From Penelope pileata (Eukaryota > Chordata > Aves > Galliformes > Cracidae): 64,000 nucleotides of DNA. Every line of letters begins with the position of its first letter. Position 1 is the first letter of the stretch. Location: assembly GCA_013396635.1 (NCBI GenBank), contig WBMW01001268.1, positions 1,135,039 to 1,199,038 of the forward strand. The letters run 5' to 3'. This document shows positions 49,901 to 61,932 of this stretch, piece by piece. Under the pieces are notes generated by a model. It saw nothing but the letters and a program-made list of their open reading frames with translations. It made no database searches and had not been told where the DNA came from. A program made the translations under genes and the position numbers.

Positions 49901-52900
49901 GCTTATGCTCCCCTCCTCTTCTTTCAGCCAGCAGAGGCCAGCCCTTGAGGGCTGTACTTCTGTTGTTTGTGATCTGGTGGATGGCGAGTGCAAGTCACTT
50001 GATATGTTGTATTACGTTTCTGCTGATTATGTTGCTTAAAGAGTAAACCTGAGCTCTGCTGATTTAGGTAAGGCATCCACGTGTGAGGCAGCTTGGGAAT
50101 TGCCTAGAAACATGTATGCGTGCCACCTGATGTGCCATTAAGGGACTCTGGAGATTAAGAAGTATAATTGAAAAATGACACTAACACAGATTTTTACTAG
50201 TGCGAATAAAAAATTGTCTTGCTCTGTTCTGCTTTTTCTGTGTGTAGCCTGAGCAGCTCCTTGTGTTTGCTGCTGTGTTTAGGGGTTGTTGATTTTTGAA
50301 ACACATTGTTTTTAAGCTTTTTTTTTTTAGTAAGTGTGAAGTCTTGAAAGTCATGTTTTCTTTCAGTTACAGTGGCGGCTTTTGTATGAGCACGTGATCT
50401 ATGAGCTTGTCTTTCAGGAAAACACTAAACATCCCAGCTTGAGAGGAAATTGTATTTTGTTGACACAGAAAATACAACAGTCAAAGCCTTAAAGCTGACC
50501 TATTGGGAGCATTAGAAGTTAATCTTTTCTGAATGTTAATAATAACGTAGTGGCACAGCTTACTGCTGCTTCTATGACAGATGGCAGAAAGAAAGGACCT
50601 TCTAGGATACATCTGCACCCTTCATGATTTTTCTTATGATATAATGGGTGTTCCTGGAGCGTTGCATGCATGCCATAGCTACCAGCAAGTATGGATAAGT
50701 CAAAAGTGGGGAAAGAAAGGCACACAAATAAGTTAGTGCTTGTCTCCATCAGAAGCACAGAGCTGCTGGCTGCTTAACTCTGCCTGAGATGCTTGCTGGT
50801 GCTGTTGTGAAAGAGAGCCCCTAACTGGAGGCCTGCTGTGAGGCTGCTGGGGGAGCAAAAAGGGCAAAGCTGTGCTGAGTTAATTAATGGTAACGGTTGT
50901 GAGTTATCTGCACAACTCACAGTAGATTACACAGATTGTATTAGGCGGGGTTAGTCAGTTGCCTCAGATACATAAGGAGCAATGAAGGACTGGCAAGACT
51001 GAAAACTCATCTTGACAGAATGTTTACATGAGCATGCATGCACACATGTGAATGAACAGGCTAGATTACCACCAAAAAGTAAATTTAGTCTGGTGGCACC
51101 TCACAGGGACACTTTGAACGTTGGCTGTTTCCTGTTCTGCACATCGGTGAAATTGTGGCAGCTGTTGGAAGTGACTTTTGCCTTTCTTTTCTTTTTTGAC
51201 CATAACTATTTTTCTTAAGTCTGAAATATTCCCTCTGCTCTGCAATCGCAACAGTAAGTTCTTTGTTATTTTGTGACGTTAACTGCTGCTTCAGTTGTGG
51301 AATCATTGTGGCTTAGTGGATTTTTGCTGTTAATTTTTAATGGCTTTCTGTCTTGTACGTACATGAAATAGAACTTGGAAGATGAATGGCTGAATCTCTT
51401 ATAACAGAGGGTTTAATGATTGCAGATTTAAAATCTTGATGTACCATGGCACCTTTTACTGTGTATTTTCATGCTTGTTCAAAATGTTTGTGTGTTTTCC
51501 CCCTTCCTCTCCCCAAGAAGTGTAGCAGCAACAAATTTTTTGTGTAATTTCTCAGACTCCAAGTAATTTGAATAACTGATTTTGTTTGAATGTGAGAGAG
51601 AGAGTCAGTCCCATGGATAGCAAGTCTAGTAGTGTTCCAAGAGGGATTTTACTTGTTCCAGGTACAGGTAGTTACAATTTCATAGCAAGAGCGGGAGAAG
51701 AGATATAGATAAATAATAAATATACTTCTGATGGCTTAGCCCAAAAGAAATATACCGCATTTATGTTAGCGTGTGACCAAGGTAATGTATTTATGGAAGA
51801 GAGCAGACGTGAGAGAGGAGATGCTTACTCTGCCTTTGACCTTGGAAATAAGCAATTGCTCTTCTGGCAGGGCAATTCTGCCTTTTTTTTTAATTTCCTT
51901 CCCTTCAATCAACAAAACCCAAAACCTCTGTCTCAATTTCTTCTAAAGTGAAGCTATTTTTGGTGCTCCAAGATGTCCAAAGGCAGCAGCAAGGTACATG
52001 CTCAGAGAGCCCCTCTGTGTCCCACTGGAGCTGAGGCCTCGGAAGGCTGCCTCATGGAGCACTGCCCCTTCCTGTCATAGTAACCGGGGGCTGGCAGTTA
52101 ACGGTGTGAGCAGATGCCACTAGAAGGTCTCCTTGGAGCAGGACCAAGGAGGAGGCTTGTTTTATGGCAACAAGTCGGGGAAACCAGGCAGCCTGCTCTA
52201 CTGGCAGCATGGCTGGGTGGCTGCCCTGCAGGTTATGCCTGGCCTGGCTCCGCTGAAATGCAGCTTAGTGGCAGTAAACGTCATGAATGGCCAACGTCAA
52301 CTGCAGATGACTGTATTTGCTCCCTGTAGGGAGCTGTGCCTTCCAAAGGGGACATGGTGGCTCTGTGGACTTGGTGTTGAAGGCAGGTGAGCACAGAAGA
52401 TCCAAAAGGGGAGTGAGGAGGGGCCCTGAGCTCGTCTTGGCACAGGGTTCTTGTGTCATCCTCTTGCTGCCCTTTTCCATTTTTATTTGCTGTTGTCCTG
52501 ATGCTAAAACTGGCAATTGGCCCAGTGAGTGTGAGGAAGGTTTACTTTCACAGAGTGCTCCAGTTACATTGTGCAAGCTATGCATGAAATCTTCGACTTC
52601 TCCACCTCTACAGTCAGAGGCCTTGCAGGCCTCTGAAATCGTTTGCATTTTACCTGGGGGCAGCAATCGTTGGCTGTGAAGGGAATCACCCCTGTGGGTT
52701 TGTGCCTGGAAGAGCTGCCTGGCCTCTGTCTGGAAGCTTTTCCCTCCGCTCACCTTAAGGAAAGAATTGCAGGCTGCTGCTTGCAGGAGCAGATCTCCTG
52801 GCCAAGGACTGTCTGGGTGTTTGCTGAACTCTCCAATATCAGATGAATTAGATGTTACTGGTAATGGAGCAGTACGTTGCAGTAATGATACTGGATATTA

Positions 52901-55900
52901 ATTCTTCTGCTTTAAAATAGTTATGAAGCTCAAAACATCACCTGCAGTGACACCTCTTCAAGTCTTCTAGGAGTGTTTGATGTGGGCATGCCTAAACTGG
53001 GAGGCCTCTCTCTTGACATGATTGGTGTTTGAGTTTTTAGTGCTCCTAGTAACTGCTGGGTGATGGGAGTCTGTCTGCAAGAGAGCTCTCTGTGAGGAGA
53101 CATCAGGTTGTGGCAGGAGATGAATGAGGAAGCAGGCTCATGTAAACAGATGAGTAGTGTGCATGAGCAACTTTGGTTTTACTTTAACCTGCAGACGTTA
53201 TCAATAAAACCACCTTCTTTTCCCCTTCCTTGCACTTCTCGTTTGTCCCACTGCATCTTAGTGTCTGGTCGGATGTCTTTGCAGGTTGGGGCCGCTTGTC
53301 CGGTGGCCTCTCTGGCGTCCCCCTGGGCCAGCTGAAAGCTTGCCTCTTCTGTAAACCCAGCACGCACTTCTGCAAACCCCGCAGTGACCTCTCTTGCTCG
53401 TGCTGCTGTCCTCTGTTGGAGCTGGACAGTAAGCTGCTTGGCATGGTGGCTGTTTGCATGCTTCCCGAAGCATTACTTCGTCACAGAAGACCAAGCTGCT
53501 AACGCAAACTGCCCAGGCACAAGGGCGTTTAATCTTGTTGGCAAGTCACGTTTGAAAATGTTCTAAAAAAATTTTTTGGATATTAGATGTAGTTTAATTT
53601 AAACTCGACTTCTTTTCTTTGCTTTTATATGCGTGTTTTGGTGGTGGAGAGGGGTGTAGAACAAGTGCTCACAGGTCGGTTGCTCTGCTGTTTCTCAAGT
53701 ACTGTCGCAGTTCTTTCTTCGCTGCTCAGACAAATCGTCTTGGGGTCACTATTTTACCTGAGTTAGACTGAAAGATTTCGTGCCTTTCAAAGTGATCAGT
53801 GTTAACCAATGTTAATTGTTAACCAGTTCACTGCATGTTTTGCCCCATAAAACCCTGCAGGCCATCAGTGACTGAAGGCTGTCCATTATTTCCTGATCCT
53901 CTGTTCCTAGGTGTAATCTGCATTTCTCTGGTACCATCTGTTTTTAAAAACTGTTTACTGATGTAGTGTGAATTAAAGGCTTGTTTATTCAGGGTCTGTT
54001 ATTCTGCAAAGGCTGAGCATGTCTATGCTTGTTTCTAAACATTTAACTACCTTATGTTTGAGCGACTGTGACGGTGTTTGGATATAGTGCATGGCACCTT
54101 CAGTACCAGTTAGAAATACAAAATTTGACTTGTACTTCACGCTAAACTTGATCATGTCTGATAGGCCTTCTGTTTGCCACTAAAATACTGATTGTAACAA
54201 GCAGTTACTTGGAAATCTTGAAAGTATTCCATTCCTGTGTACCCTCTGCCTCTAACCCTATTTGTTTTTGTAGTTTCACAGGTTTTTGTTCTGTTTTTGT
54301 GGGTTTTTTTCCTTAAACTTTGGCTTTGATTTGACTTCCAGTACTTGTGCTAGGGATTTATATTTAGAAATATTTGCAGTAACAGAAGTGGTACAAAATC
54401 TATAACAAATTTAGTAGAAATCCATTGGGTTGATGTTTTTTTCTTGATGGCAAGCTCTATTTTAATGTTGTATTTTCATTCCAGTGAACAAAGGACAGTG
54501 GAACAGATCTTATACCCAGGAGCTTTGCATGGCTAATCTAATTTGGTATCAGGCTTCACTGTTAAAAGCTGAAAAACACTTGCTCAGTTATAGAATTCAA
54601 TGTGAAAACTTTTGGCTTTATTATCCCAGCAAAACATTTAAACTGTGCATGGGAAAACTGGCTTCCTTCTAACGTAGTTGTGCTTGGTGTGCTGAGTTTC
54701 AGAGAATTCAGAAGTGCTTCTAGTCTGTCCTGATGGTCTGGTGTTTCTTTTGAATGTGTGTTAGGGCAAATTATTATGGTCCTTAGAGACCACCATAAGT
54801 TAGCTGGAAGCATGTTGAACAGATGGATTGCATTTTAGCTGGTTATATTAGTAATGTCAAGTGACAGGTCTTGAACACAACGCATTCCTTATTCTCTGTT
54901 ACTACATAAACCACCCCAGGACAACTCTAAGGTGGAATAAAATATAAGTCAAGAGTAATTTGTTTGGATGCTATTACAAACATCTGTTGCCACTTGCACA
55001 TGATTTGGAGAGAGAAGTTGAGGATAAATCAATAAGCTTTTCATTTTCATTGAGTAGGTAAATTAGTCAGAAGTGCTGCTGGTAATGGAAGCTGGGGGAC
55101 GCAGTGCTCTGCAATTGGATTTCCTCTTCTCTGGGTCAAATCAATATTGCTTCTAGGCATAACTGTAGGGCTGTGTGCTATATTGAAGTAAGTGATTCAT
55201 CTTGGAGTCAGTCAGACCAGAATGGGGAATGTGCTGCAAGGTAGCTCTGGAAGATTTTGCTTCATATTTTAGAATATTATTTTATTTTATTTCTGTACTG
55301 AATTCGTTTAAAAAAAAAATTGCTTTCTCCCCAGCTGGGGGAATAGGGGGGCAGTTTCTATGTTGTTTATTCCACTGGGCTTGAAGTAAGACTAAGTATC
55401 CTAAAATACTTTTTACAGAGTGCATTTATTAAAGTATACACAGAACTTTTGTTATGGGATGTAAACAATTTGAATTGATCTTGAAGGAAATGTTTTCATC
55501 AGGGCTTGCCTTGCTATCTGTTGTGTGATTTTGTTGTATGTTGCTCTGGAGTGGGTGGTATAACCAGTTTGTAAAGCAGTGAGAGTGCACAATGGGTCAC
55601 ATTTTAACCATGGAATCTTGTTTTTGTCCTCCATTGCTTGTTACTGTTTTCTCATTGGCCTGTTGGTGCCTGGCACAGGTGTGACAAGCTCTCTGTGCTG
55701 GTGGAGCTTGCAATGTGTGAGGTCTTACTCTGGTCTGAGATCTCTGCACCACTCTAATACAAATAACAAAACCTGAGCCATGATAGTCCTTGATCCAAGA
55801 ACTGGGTGGATGATTGTTTCTGGATCTGTTGGCTGTTTTTTGTCTTTTTCTAATCGTGTGCTGTCCAAAATGCACATGCTTTTAGTTTTGTTTTGAATAA

Positions 55901-58900
55901 AACTTGATCTTATTCCTCCATTCAGTATATTTGTCATTCGGTTAGCTCCCCCACACATGCTGAGAATATTTAAGACTAGGTATGATTCCTTCACATCCCC
56001 TCCCACTGAGATTCCAGCCTATGATTGTCAGAACTGATTAGCTTCAGCAGATGAGGCAACAGTTATTTTAGTGGCCTTTGGATTTCCACTTGAAGGATCT
56101 TTAGAAGTGTGCTTTGTAGTTTGCTGGTTTTCAGGAAAAAAAAAGCCCTTTTAAGACAGCTAATCCTCTAGTCTGTCACCTAATGAACACAATTGTTGCA
56201 GAGATGAGCAAAGTTCTTAATCAAACTTTGTCACACATATAACATCTTGGCAGGGAAACTGTGAGTACTGAGTCACACACAGTGTCATCAGGTGTGCTCG
56301 CATGGTAGGATGCACATGGAAAACATCTCAATAAAAGATCTGCTTGTGTTTCACTTCCTTGCCATTACCGTGCAACAACTTGTTTCATCTTGTCTCATCT
56401 TTTGTGGGACCCTGACACACAGCGTACACAATCATGTTGTCTTTTTCCCTGATAACATCGATAACTGCTCAGATGACTACAGCAAAATAATAAAAAATTT
56501 TGTGTACAGTAGTTGTTAAATATCCTTTTCACTTAACTTGCTGGCTGCAAAGTAACTTTATTGCATAAAAGCAAAACTGGAAACATCTGAAACTGTTTTG
56601 CAAAAACAACCCCACACATCTGAGTCTGTTCTTTGAAATAGATTTAAATGTTAAAATGTACTCATTTACTCGAGTGCTGACTCCTAGAGTGCGTTTCCAG
56701 AGGAGCATGAATCCAGCCATCCCTGACTTCGGGCACCCCGTGTCAGAGGCAATGTCCCAGCAGTGGGCCTGGCTGTGCCCAAAGCTGCTGGCCCCGCTGC
56801 TCTGGGCTGGGGTGGGGTCCCACTCCAGCGGGTGTTTGGGAGATCAGATCCTTACTGAGGTTACTGGAGAAGGATGTTGACAATGCTGCATAGGTAGGAC
56901 TCTAAAGTTTTCCACTCCGTGGGTCTGAGCTGCAGTCAAAGTGGTAAGCCTGTGTCTCTGGCCAGGGCATGTTTGCTCTTAGTGGTATAAATAAAGCTGA
57001 TGATGGTTTTTCCTCATGGGCATTCCGAAGGAAAGCACCATTTGGCTTCCAGTCAGCTGGGCAATTAGCATTTTATAGCCAAGCAATATAGTTAAATGGA
57101 ATGGCTTGGCTTGAGCATTGAATTACAATGGCCAGTAGACTGCTGTTCTGCTTACATAATTTATTTGCTGCTCGCTTCTTATTTAGGATTCAGGCAGAGG
57201 TTAATTTAATTCCACATGAGAAGCTAGTAGATACTTCACATTAATGCTGTGCTGTGGCACAGGGAGGTTTTTGTGTGAAGCTTATGTTTGCCCAATCCCT
57301 GAGCCACAGAAAGGGCCTGCTCCTGTCCTAGCTGTGCATTCTTTGCTGGAGCCATTGGCATGCTTTCACTAGTTTAAAAATACAGCCAAGACTGATACCT
57401 TAAGACCTTCTTATTCCATGCTGTTATACACATATTTTTAAGGAGCAAATGTGCATTCAAGTGTAGTATCAGCCCAAAAGAGTTTGTTCCTACAGCATTA
57501 CAGGGGCCCATTTTCCCCTTTACGAGTAAACAGTATTAGTATATGACTGTGGTGATCTGGGAGGAGGTTTACCACTGCATCTCTTCTGTGACCCAGGGCA
57601 GACAGCAAATATCCTCTGTGTGTGATCTTGGAAAGATAAAAAAGAGTGAGTAAAACATGCCCCAGCACTCCAGAAACAAATTGGGAACTCTCAGGCTTAG
57701 GAAATGTGGTTGCTGCACTGTGTTTGTTCATGTCCTTATAAGCCTAAGGGCTTAATTCGGTGCTTAAAGTTTTACTGGAATCTCGTATGTGTCTTGATTT
57801 CTTTTCTAAAGCCCTTGACTGCTGGAATCAATGTAGAGGAATTTTGGCTTTATTATTCTTTCTTTAAGCTTTCTTAGCAAAGCAACTGCAAATGTAAAGC
57901 AAGTGCACACCAAGGGCATAGATGCCAGAAGGCTACTGCTGAGAACACAGCATTTATTCATGTTTAACCTCATGATTTCTAGGTAAATTAATAGTATTGT
58001 TGAGTCCTTGGGGTTCTGGCCTGCAGTGCCTGGCTGCTCTCAGCAGAGCTCTGCCTTTGGCAGTGGCCCTGTTGCTTATGGCTGCTGCTCGTCCCCGCCA
58101 GCTCCACCCCGCACCTCTGAGGGCAGAGACTGAGCGGGCAATTCCACCCCTGTGAGGGAGGCCTTCCCCCAGTACGGGGTCACAGACACTGCATGCAGGA
58201 ACCTACATGGGCTTTATCTGTGGGGCGTGGGGCTCTGCCGCAAGCACTGTGAGATTTGGCTGCCAGTGCTTGCATTTTGTGATGGGAAGCGATGACCTAA
58301 CTCAAAGCATCTGTTCTTGCAGCCCTCACAGCTGACAAAGGAGCTGAGATTTTGGACAGGTTTCAAGTTCACAATATCCTCTTTGGAAGAGGAGAAATGC
58401 GGGCACCTATAGGAGCTGCACTAAGGCCCAACAGAGGTCTGTTTTGAATTGGATTTCTTAAATAAGGCTGCTGTTATCAACATTTTGTCATGGAAATCTC
58501 ATTAGCAGCTATTTAAAAAAAAAAAAAAAAAGGCAAACAGTAGTGTGGGAAACATGACTCTGAGGTACAGTAGGTGGCCTTGGAGTTGGTTAATGGCCTC
58601 AGTGTAAAGCTGGCAGCTCAAGCCCTAATTGTTGTAATAATTAGGGAAATTATTACCATATGTTGTTGCTGTAACCTTCACTGTTTTAATCAAGCTTTAT
58701 TTGTGCTGTAAAAATGATTAAAAGGTCTCTTACAGGAGGAATTAGAGCTTTTGCTAGCATCGTAGCTCTCTGGAGCACTGTGGGATTTTGTGAGCAATTT
58801 GAAGTGTTAGAAAACCTGCTCTGCTCCGCAGCAGCCTCTGCCTGCCTCAGCCTCGTGCTCAGCCAAGGGAGAGCAAGCACGCTGTCCCTGCCTCTGTTCC

Positions 58901-61900
58901 TGTGCCTCAGCTACGCTGGGTTCCACGTGGAGCAGGACCAGCATCCCTTACGTAATGCATTCGCTGGCTGCCCTGGGGGGAAACATCACATGTTATCTCC
59001 CATCTAGTTTGCTCACTGCACTCTAGCTGTGCGTCCAGGTTAACCCGATGGCCATCCTAGGAGCTGGTTGAGCCTACGCTCCACTTGTAGGTTTGCTTCA
59101 GATCTGAGGTCAAGTCAGGACTGTTCCGGGTGTTACGATTTTTGCTGTCTTGACTCTTCTCTCAACCTGTTGAATAGTGTCAGTGCCCACGTTAGTGTGT
59201 TCAGCACTCTCCAGGCTCTGCAGCAGAGAGGCTGGCAGTGTTCTGTGAGCTGCTCGCCCATGTGAATTGCTGCAGATGAGGAAAATGAGAAAATACAGAT
59301 AAGTGGATAAAAGTTGGAGAATTCTTGACTTGCTGTGAGAGGAAGAGACTGATCATTTCTATATGGGAGGCTTTAAGCAATGGACCTAAGACACCGTCAC
59401 ATTATCCCTGCTACTGAGTCACTGTGTATCAGCTGAGCCTTAGTAAATTTTTGTGGTTTTAGCCTGGACAAAATCAGGGTAAAATTCATTAGCATCAGTG
59501 TAAGAGCTTTCAGCTACTGTGTTTCACCTCACCCCTGTAGCTGGATGCTGCTTGCTGGATGTTCAGCTGGCAGAGGGCAGGGTGCTGACCTGAAGGAGCT
59601 GTACTTCTGTGCCTCACCTTCCCCGTGCTGAGAAAGGAGAGTAATGGCGCTGACTGTCCTTTATAAAGCATTGAGATCTACTGATGAACTACACAGTGTA
59701 GTGGTGTTATTATCATCACAAGTAATCATCTCAGGTGGAGGCGTTTAGAACAATGAAGATAGATAACTAGTCTTATTTTAAACATAAACAGATGTGAGTA
59801 TCAGCTCTTACAACAACTGGAATCTTTCAGTCTGAGCTATGCAGTCACTGCACAGCTTCAGGGGTGACCCTGGTGCAGCGGTGGGGCCCCAGCCCACGCT
59901 GTGCTGGGTGGCACACACAGCAGCCGTACCGGGCTGCATGGCAGTGGCAGCAGCAGGAAGGGTGGCTGCGATGCCTGTTGTGGCTGGGGGTTAAGTAGCT
60001 GCGAGCTGACGATTACACAAAGACAACGTGAATTCTTAATGCATTCCTGCCTCAATGCCGCTCCATGCACTGGGTGACTGGAAACAAAATTCTTTTTTTT
60101 TTTTTTTTGCCATGGAAATCACTGGTTAAAGCCCAATACTTTGGCATATGCAAATTTTGAATGTTTAAAGCCTCAGTGCCACGCTATTGTCATAGCAGAC
60201 GTTGCTGTCCAGCCGTGTGCTGTTAAAGCGATGTAGTTTGCAGCTGTTCTGATAACAGATGCAAACAAACTTTTGTTTAGCAAGTCTCGAGTGTACAAAC
60301 CATAAAATGCATTTGGCCAATGTCTTGGCAAATGCCTGGCCTGCATTGGCCAAACTTCCCATTGCAGAAAGATCTGCAGAACTTGCCTTCTTAACGGCAC
60401 CAAAACCCATCAGCTGTGCCCCTGAGATATTTCTGCTTTATCCAGACTGTTGCTGCTGAGGAGTGTGTTCTGAGATGGATTGGAGGGGAAGAAATGAAAT
60501 ATGTGATGTTCCAAACTTTTTTTTTTTTTAAATATCCACTGTGATTGCTTATCAGATGCTGCAGGCTCACTGGGATATTTCCTCTTACAATCAGGTTTAA
60601 TTTTTCCTGGTGTGGTAACTCTGAAAGCAGGGAAATAACAATCCAGTAACTTGGAGAGGAAGTGTTCCGGTGAATGGCTGATTGTTTTGGGAAATGTGTG
60701 CCTGCTCTCTGTGCCTGCCTGCAGTGTTTTTTCCTCTGGTGCTGAATGTTCCACCAGTATTAAAGCGTGAGCCCTCTCCATGGCCACAGGGCAGTCTGAG
60801 CCGTGGAGACAAGCGGGGAAGGGGCACCTGCCAGGCACTTGGTAGAGCCTTATATACGGAACCTTTGTGTCCTGAATCCCAGCACAGTGCTTTCACTATG
60901 CAGCCACTTTCCTCCTAAGCTTTTCATGTGAACCAAATGCTTGCTAGTGTAATGTTTTGTTCACATCATTGCAACTGAGAGCTAGTCACTGCGGGATGAA
61001 GCTGGGAACCACACCCCTGTGCTCTGTATGTTACAGAAAACGACTTGACTGCTTGGCTGAACATATTACCATACAGAGTCTCCTCTGCAATGTATTTGTT
61101 TGTCCTCCTTTGGGCATTTTGCCTGCCTCGGGGCTTGTAGCTTTCCTCACTGAGCCTGTCATTTCAGAGTAGCTTCAGGCAGCTGCCATTTAAGTGCTTC
61201 TGACCAAACAACACTCCTCCCTTTCCCCATCTCCCTCAAAACAAAGTGACATTTAAGTTCACAACGTGATTAAACAAATCCATTTTTCTCTCCCTTAAAA
61301 CAATGCAAGCAGATCTAGAACTTGCAATCCATTTTCTCAGAGCAGTGCAAGATGTCTGCTCAATAGCTTTTCCCCCCACGCCCACTTCCCTAGCCCATCA
61401 TCAGAATCTCAGACCCATGAAATGATTTGACCCCTTATTTGGATTACTCCAACTTCACAGGCTGGCTGAGGTGCCTTTGATAAACCCACTGCATTTTTGT
61501 ACCCTGGTATATGTCAACAGCTGTATGTTGAACATCAAACGAATCCAGGTCATGCCTAGGGTAAAGGCATGACTGGTGGGTGTGCCTGGCAAGGCTGTGC
61601 ATTCATTTTGGTTAGTACCATGGGACCCTCCAAGTTCTTTATTGGCCATTGTTAAAAGAGGCTATTAGTGTTTGTATGTTAGCTGTGCAACCTGATGCCA
61701 TCTTCAAATGGTGATTTGTCTCTCAAGTGGAGCTTCCTCTTGTGACCTCTGAACTGCCAGAATGTTAAAGGCTTTGTAATTGATGGAGCTCTGTATTCTT
61801 TGTGGCATGATTGATTGGAATTCCTTCACACTGAACTTTGCTTATTGTTTTCTTTTGTTTAGGAGGTGCTCCAGCAGCTGATTGTAATGAATTTACCAAA

Positions 61901-61932
61901 TGTTTTAATGATTGGCAAAGATCCTCTTTCTG
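25851..61932 (+). CDS. CCDC88C: CCDC88C (DAPLE), first 113 codons in 4 exons
   Basis: This is the start of the gene for the Hook-related coiled-coil protein DAPLE. DAPLE binds Dishevelled, activates Galpha-i proteins and modulates Wnt signalling. The exons are 25851-25910, 25996-26096, 33423-33531 and 61863-61932, all with AG/GT boundaries and continuous frame. The peptide begins [12 protein letters not shown], continues [12 protein letters not shown] and [17 protein letters not shown], and ends [10 protein letters not shown]. These match the N-terminal Hook/calponin-like domain of CCDC88 proteins. The long coiled coil, Galpha-binding motif and PDZ-binding C-terminus lie beyond the window. 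The paralogues CCDC88A and CCDC88B are alternatives, but position next to PPP4R3A favours 88C. The start ATG has a strong context (gcgccATGG). Confidence 0.94.
25917..25951 (+). other. G-quadruplex motif in CCDC88C intron 1
   Basis: Five G-runs of 4, 5, 6, 4 and 4 bases are separated by loops of 2-5 bases. They start six bases into an intron of only 85 bp, on the coding strand and therefore in the pre-mRNA. Confidence 0.7.
25996..26096 (+). CDS. CCDC88C: CCDC88C exon 2
   Basis: The acceptor is ctcccggcag, unusually C/G-rich, and the donor gtgagc. It encodes [10 protein letters not shown] to NRIMLQ and leaves two bases of the next Ile codon. GC-rich throughout, it still lies inside the CpG island. 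Confidence 0.93.
26097..33422 (+). other. CCDC88C: CCDC88C intron 2
   Basis: A 7.3-kb intron. The first few hundred bases are GC-rich flank of the CpG island, the rest ordinary. The segment 30360-30960 is C/T-rich and has a 154-codon open frame on the - strand (30469-30933) of unknown meaning. Confidence 0.8.
33423..33531 (+). CDS. CCDC88C: CCDC88C exon 3
   Basis: The acceptor is cttctgttcatag and the donor gtaaga. It completes the split Ile codon and encodes [20 protein letters not shown], then NIKTYYQ, ending in phase 0. It is a conserved part of the Hook-type domain. Confidence 0.95.
33532..45213 (+). other. CCDC88C: CCDC88C intron 3, first part
   Basis: Mostly single-copy intron. It contains the mariner-like copy at 35644 and poly-T runs near 36223 and 38552. 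No exon, RNA gene or CR1 copy was seen before 45214. Confidence 0.75.
35644..36184 (+). mobile_element. Non-autonomous mariner-like element, copy 2
   Basis: A 541-bp relative of the element at 22428, same orientation, inside CCDC88C intron 3 and flanked by TA. The right end (gcattgcttttggagcagcc) is well kept; the left end is mutated. Shared blocks such as cagaaacgttcagcaag and atgaatgtcagtgggtgc make the homology plain. The 175-codon open frame inside it is incidental. Confidence 0.82.
45214..45261 (+). mobile_element. Short CR1 3' end
   Basis: About 48 bp of CR1 terminus (ttggactcgatgatctcttg, ccttccaacccctgcaattc) in CCDC88C intron 3. It directly abuts the next CR1 fragment. Confidence 0.85.
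45262..45610 (+). mobile_element. CR1 LINE fragment
   Basis: About 350 bp of CR1 3' region in sense orientation, from ccagtacctgaagggggcc to a diverged tail (ccattctatgatac, gaattctgtgataat). It has no intact ORF. Confidence 0.93.
58623..58646. repeat. Perfect inverted repeat (8-bp arms, 8-bp spacer)
   Basis: Arms CCCTAATT and AATTAGGG flank gttgtaat in an AT-rich stretch with further TAATT-type homeodomain cores just downstream. It lies in CCDC88C intron 3. Confidence 0.6.
60148..60354. promoter_or_regulatory. Candidate intronic enhancer
   Basis: Within 207 bp there is an octamer ATGCAAAT (60148-60155), a forkhead-like inverted pair gcaaacaaacttttgtttag (60261-60280) and the NFI/CCAAT palindrome at 60312. 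It lies about 1.5 kb before CCDC88C exon 4. This is motif density only; conservation and activity are untested. Confidence 0.3.
60312..60354. repeat. Perfect 11-bp inverted repeat with NFI/CCAAT-like arms
   Basis: Arms TTTGGCCAATG (60312-60322) and CATTGGCCAAA (60344-60354) flank a 21-bp spacer. Each arm contains CCAAT and TTGGCCAA, and the spacer carries another TTGGC/TGCC pair. Confidence 0.75.
61863..61932 (+). CDS. CCDC88C: CCDC88C exon 4
   Basis: The acceptor is ttcttttgtttag and the donor gtgagt. It encodes [10 protein letters not shown] to GKDPLS plus one base of a Gly codon (phase 1). It is separated from exon 3 by 28.3 kb. Confidence 0.95.

Larger units (their letters stand above)
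45611..61862 (+). other. CCDC88C: CCDC88C intron 3, second part
   Basis: Single-copy intron with an alternating AT stretch near 45690-45715, poly-A or poly-T runs near 58513, 60092 and 60520, a GC-richer block at 52.1-52.8 kb, and the inverted repeats at 58623 and 60312. No coding exon is supported. Confidence 0.75.

Noticed and set aside
52265..52753. 162-codon - strand and 120-codon + strand frames
   Set aside because: They overlap in a GC-richer block, with no splice context, motif or recognisable protein.
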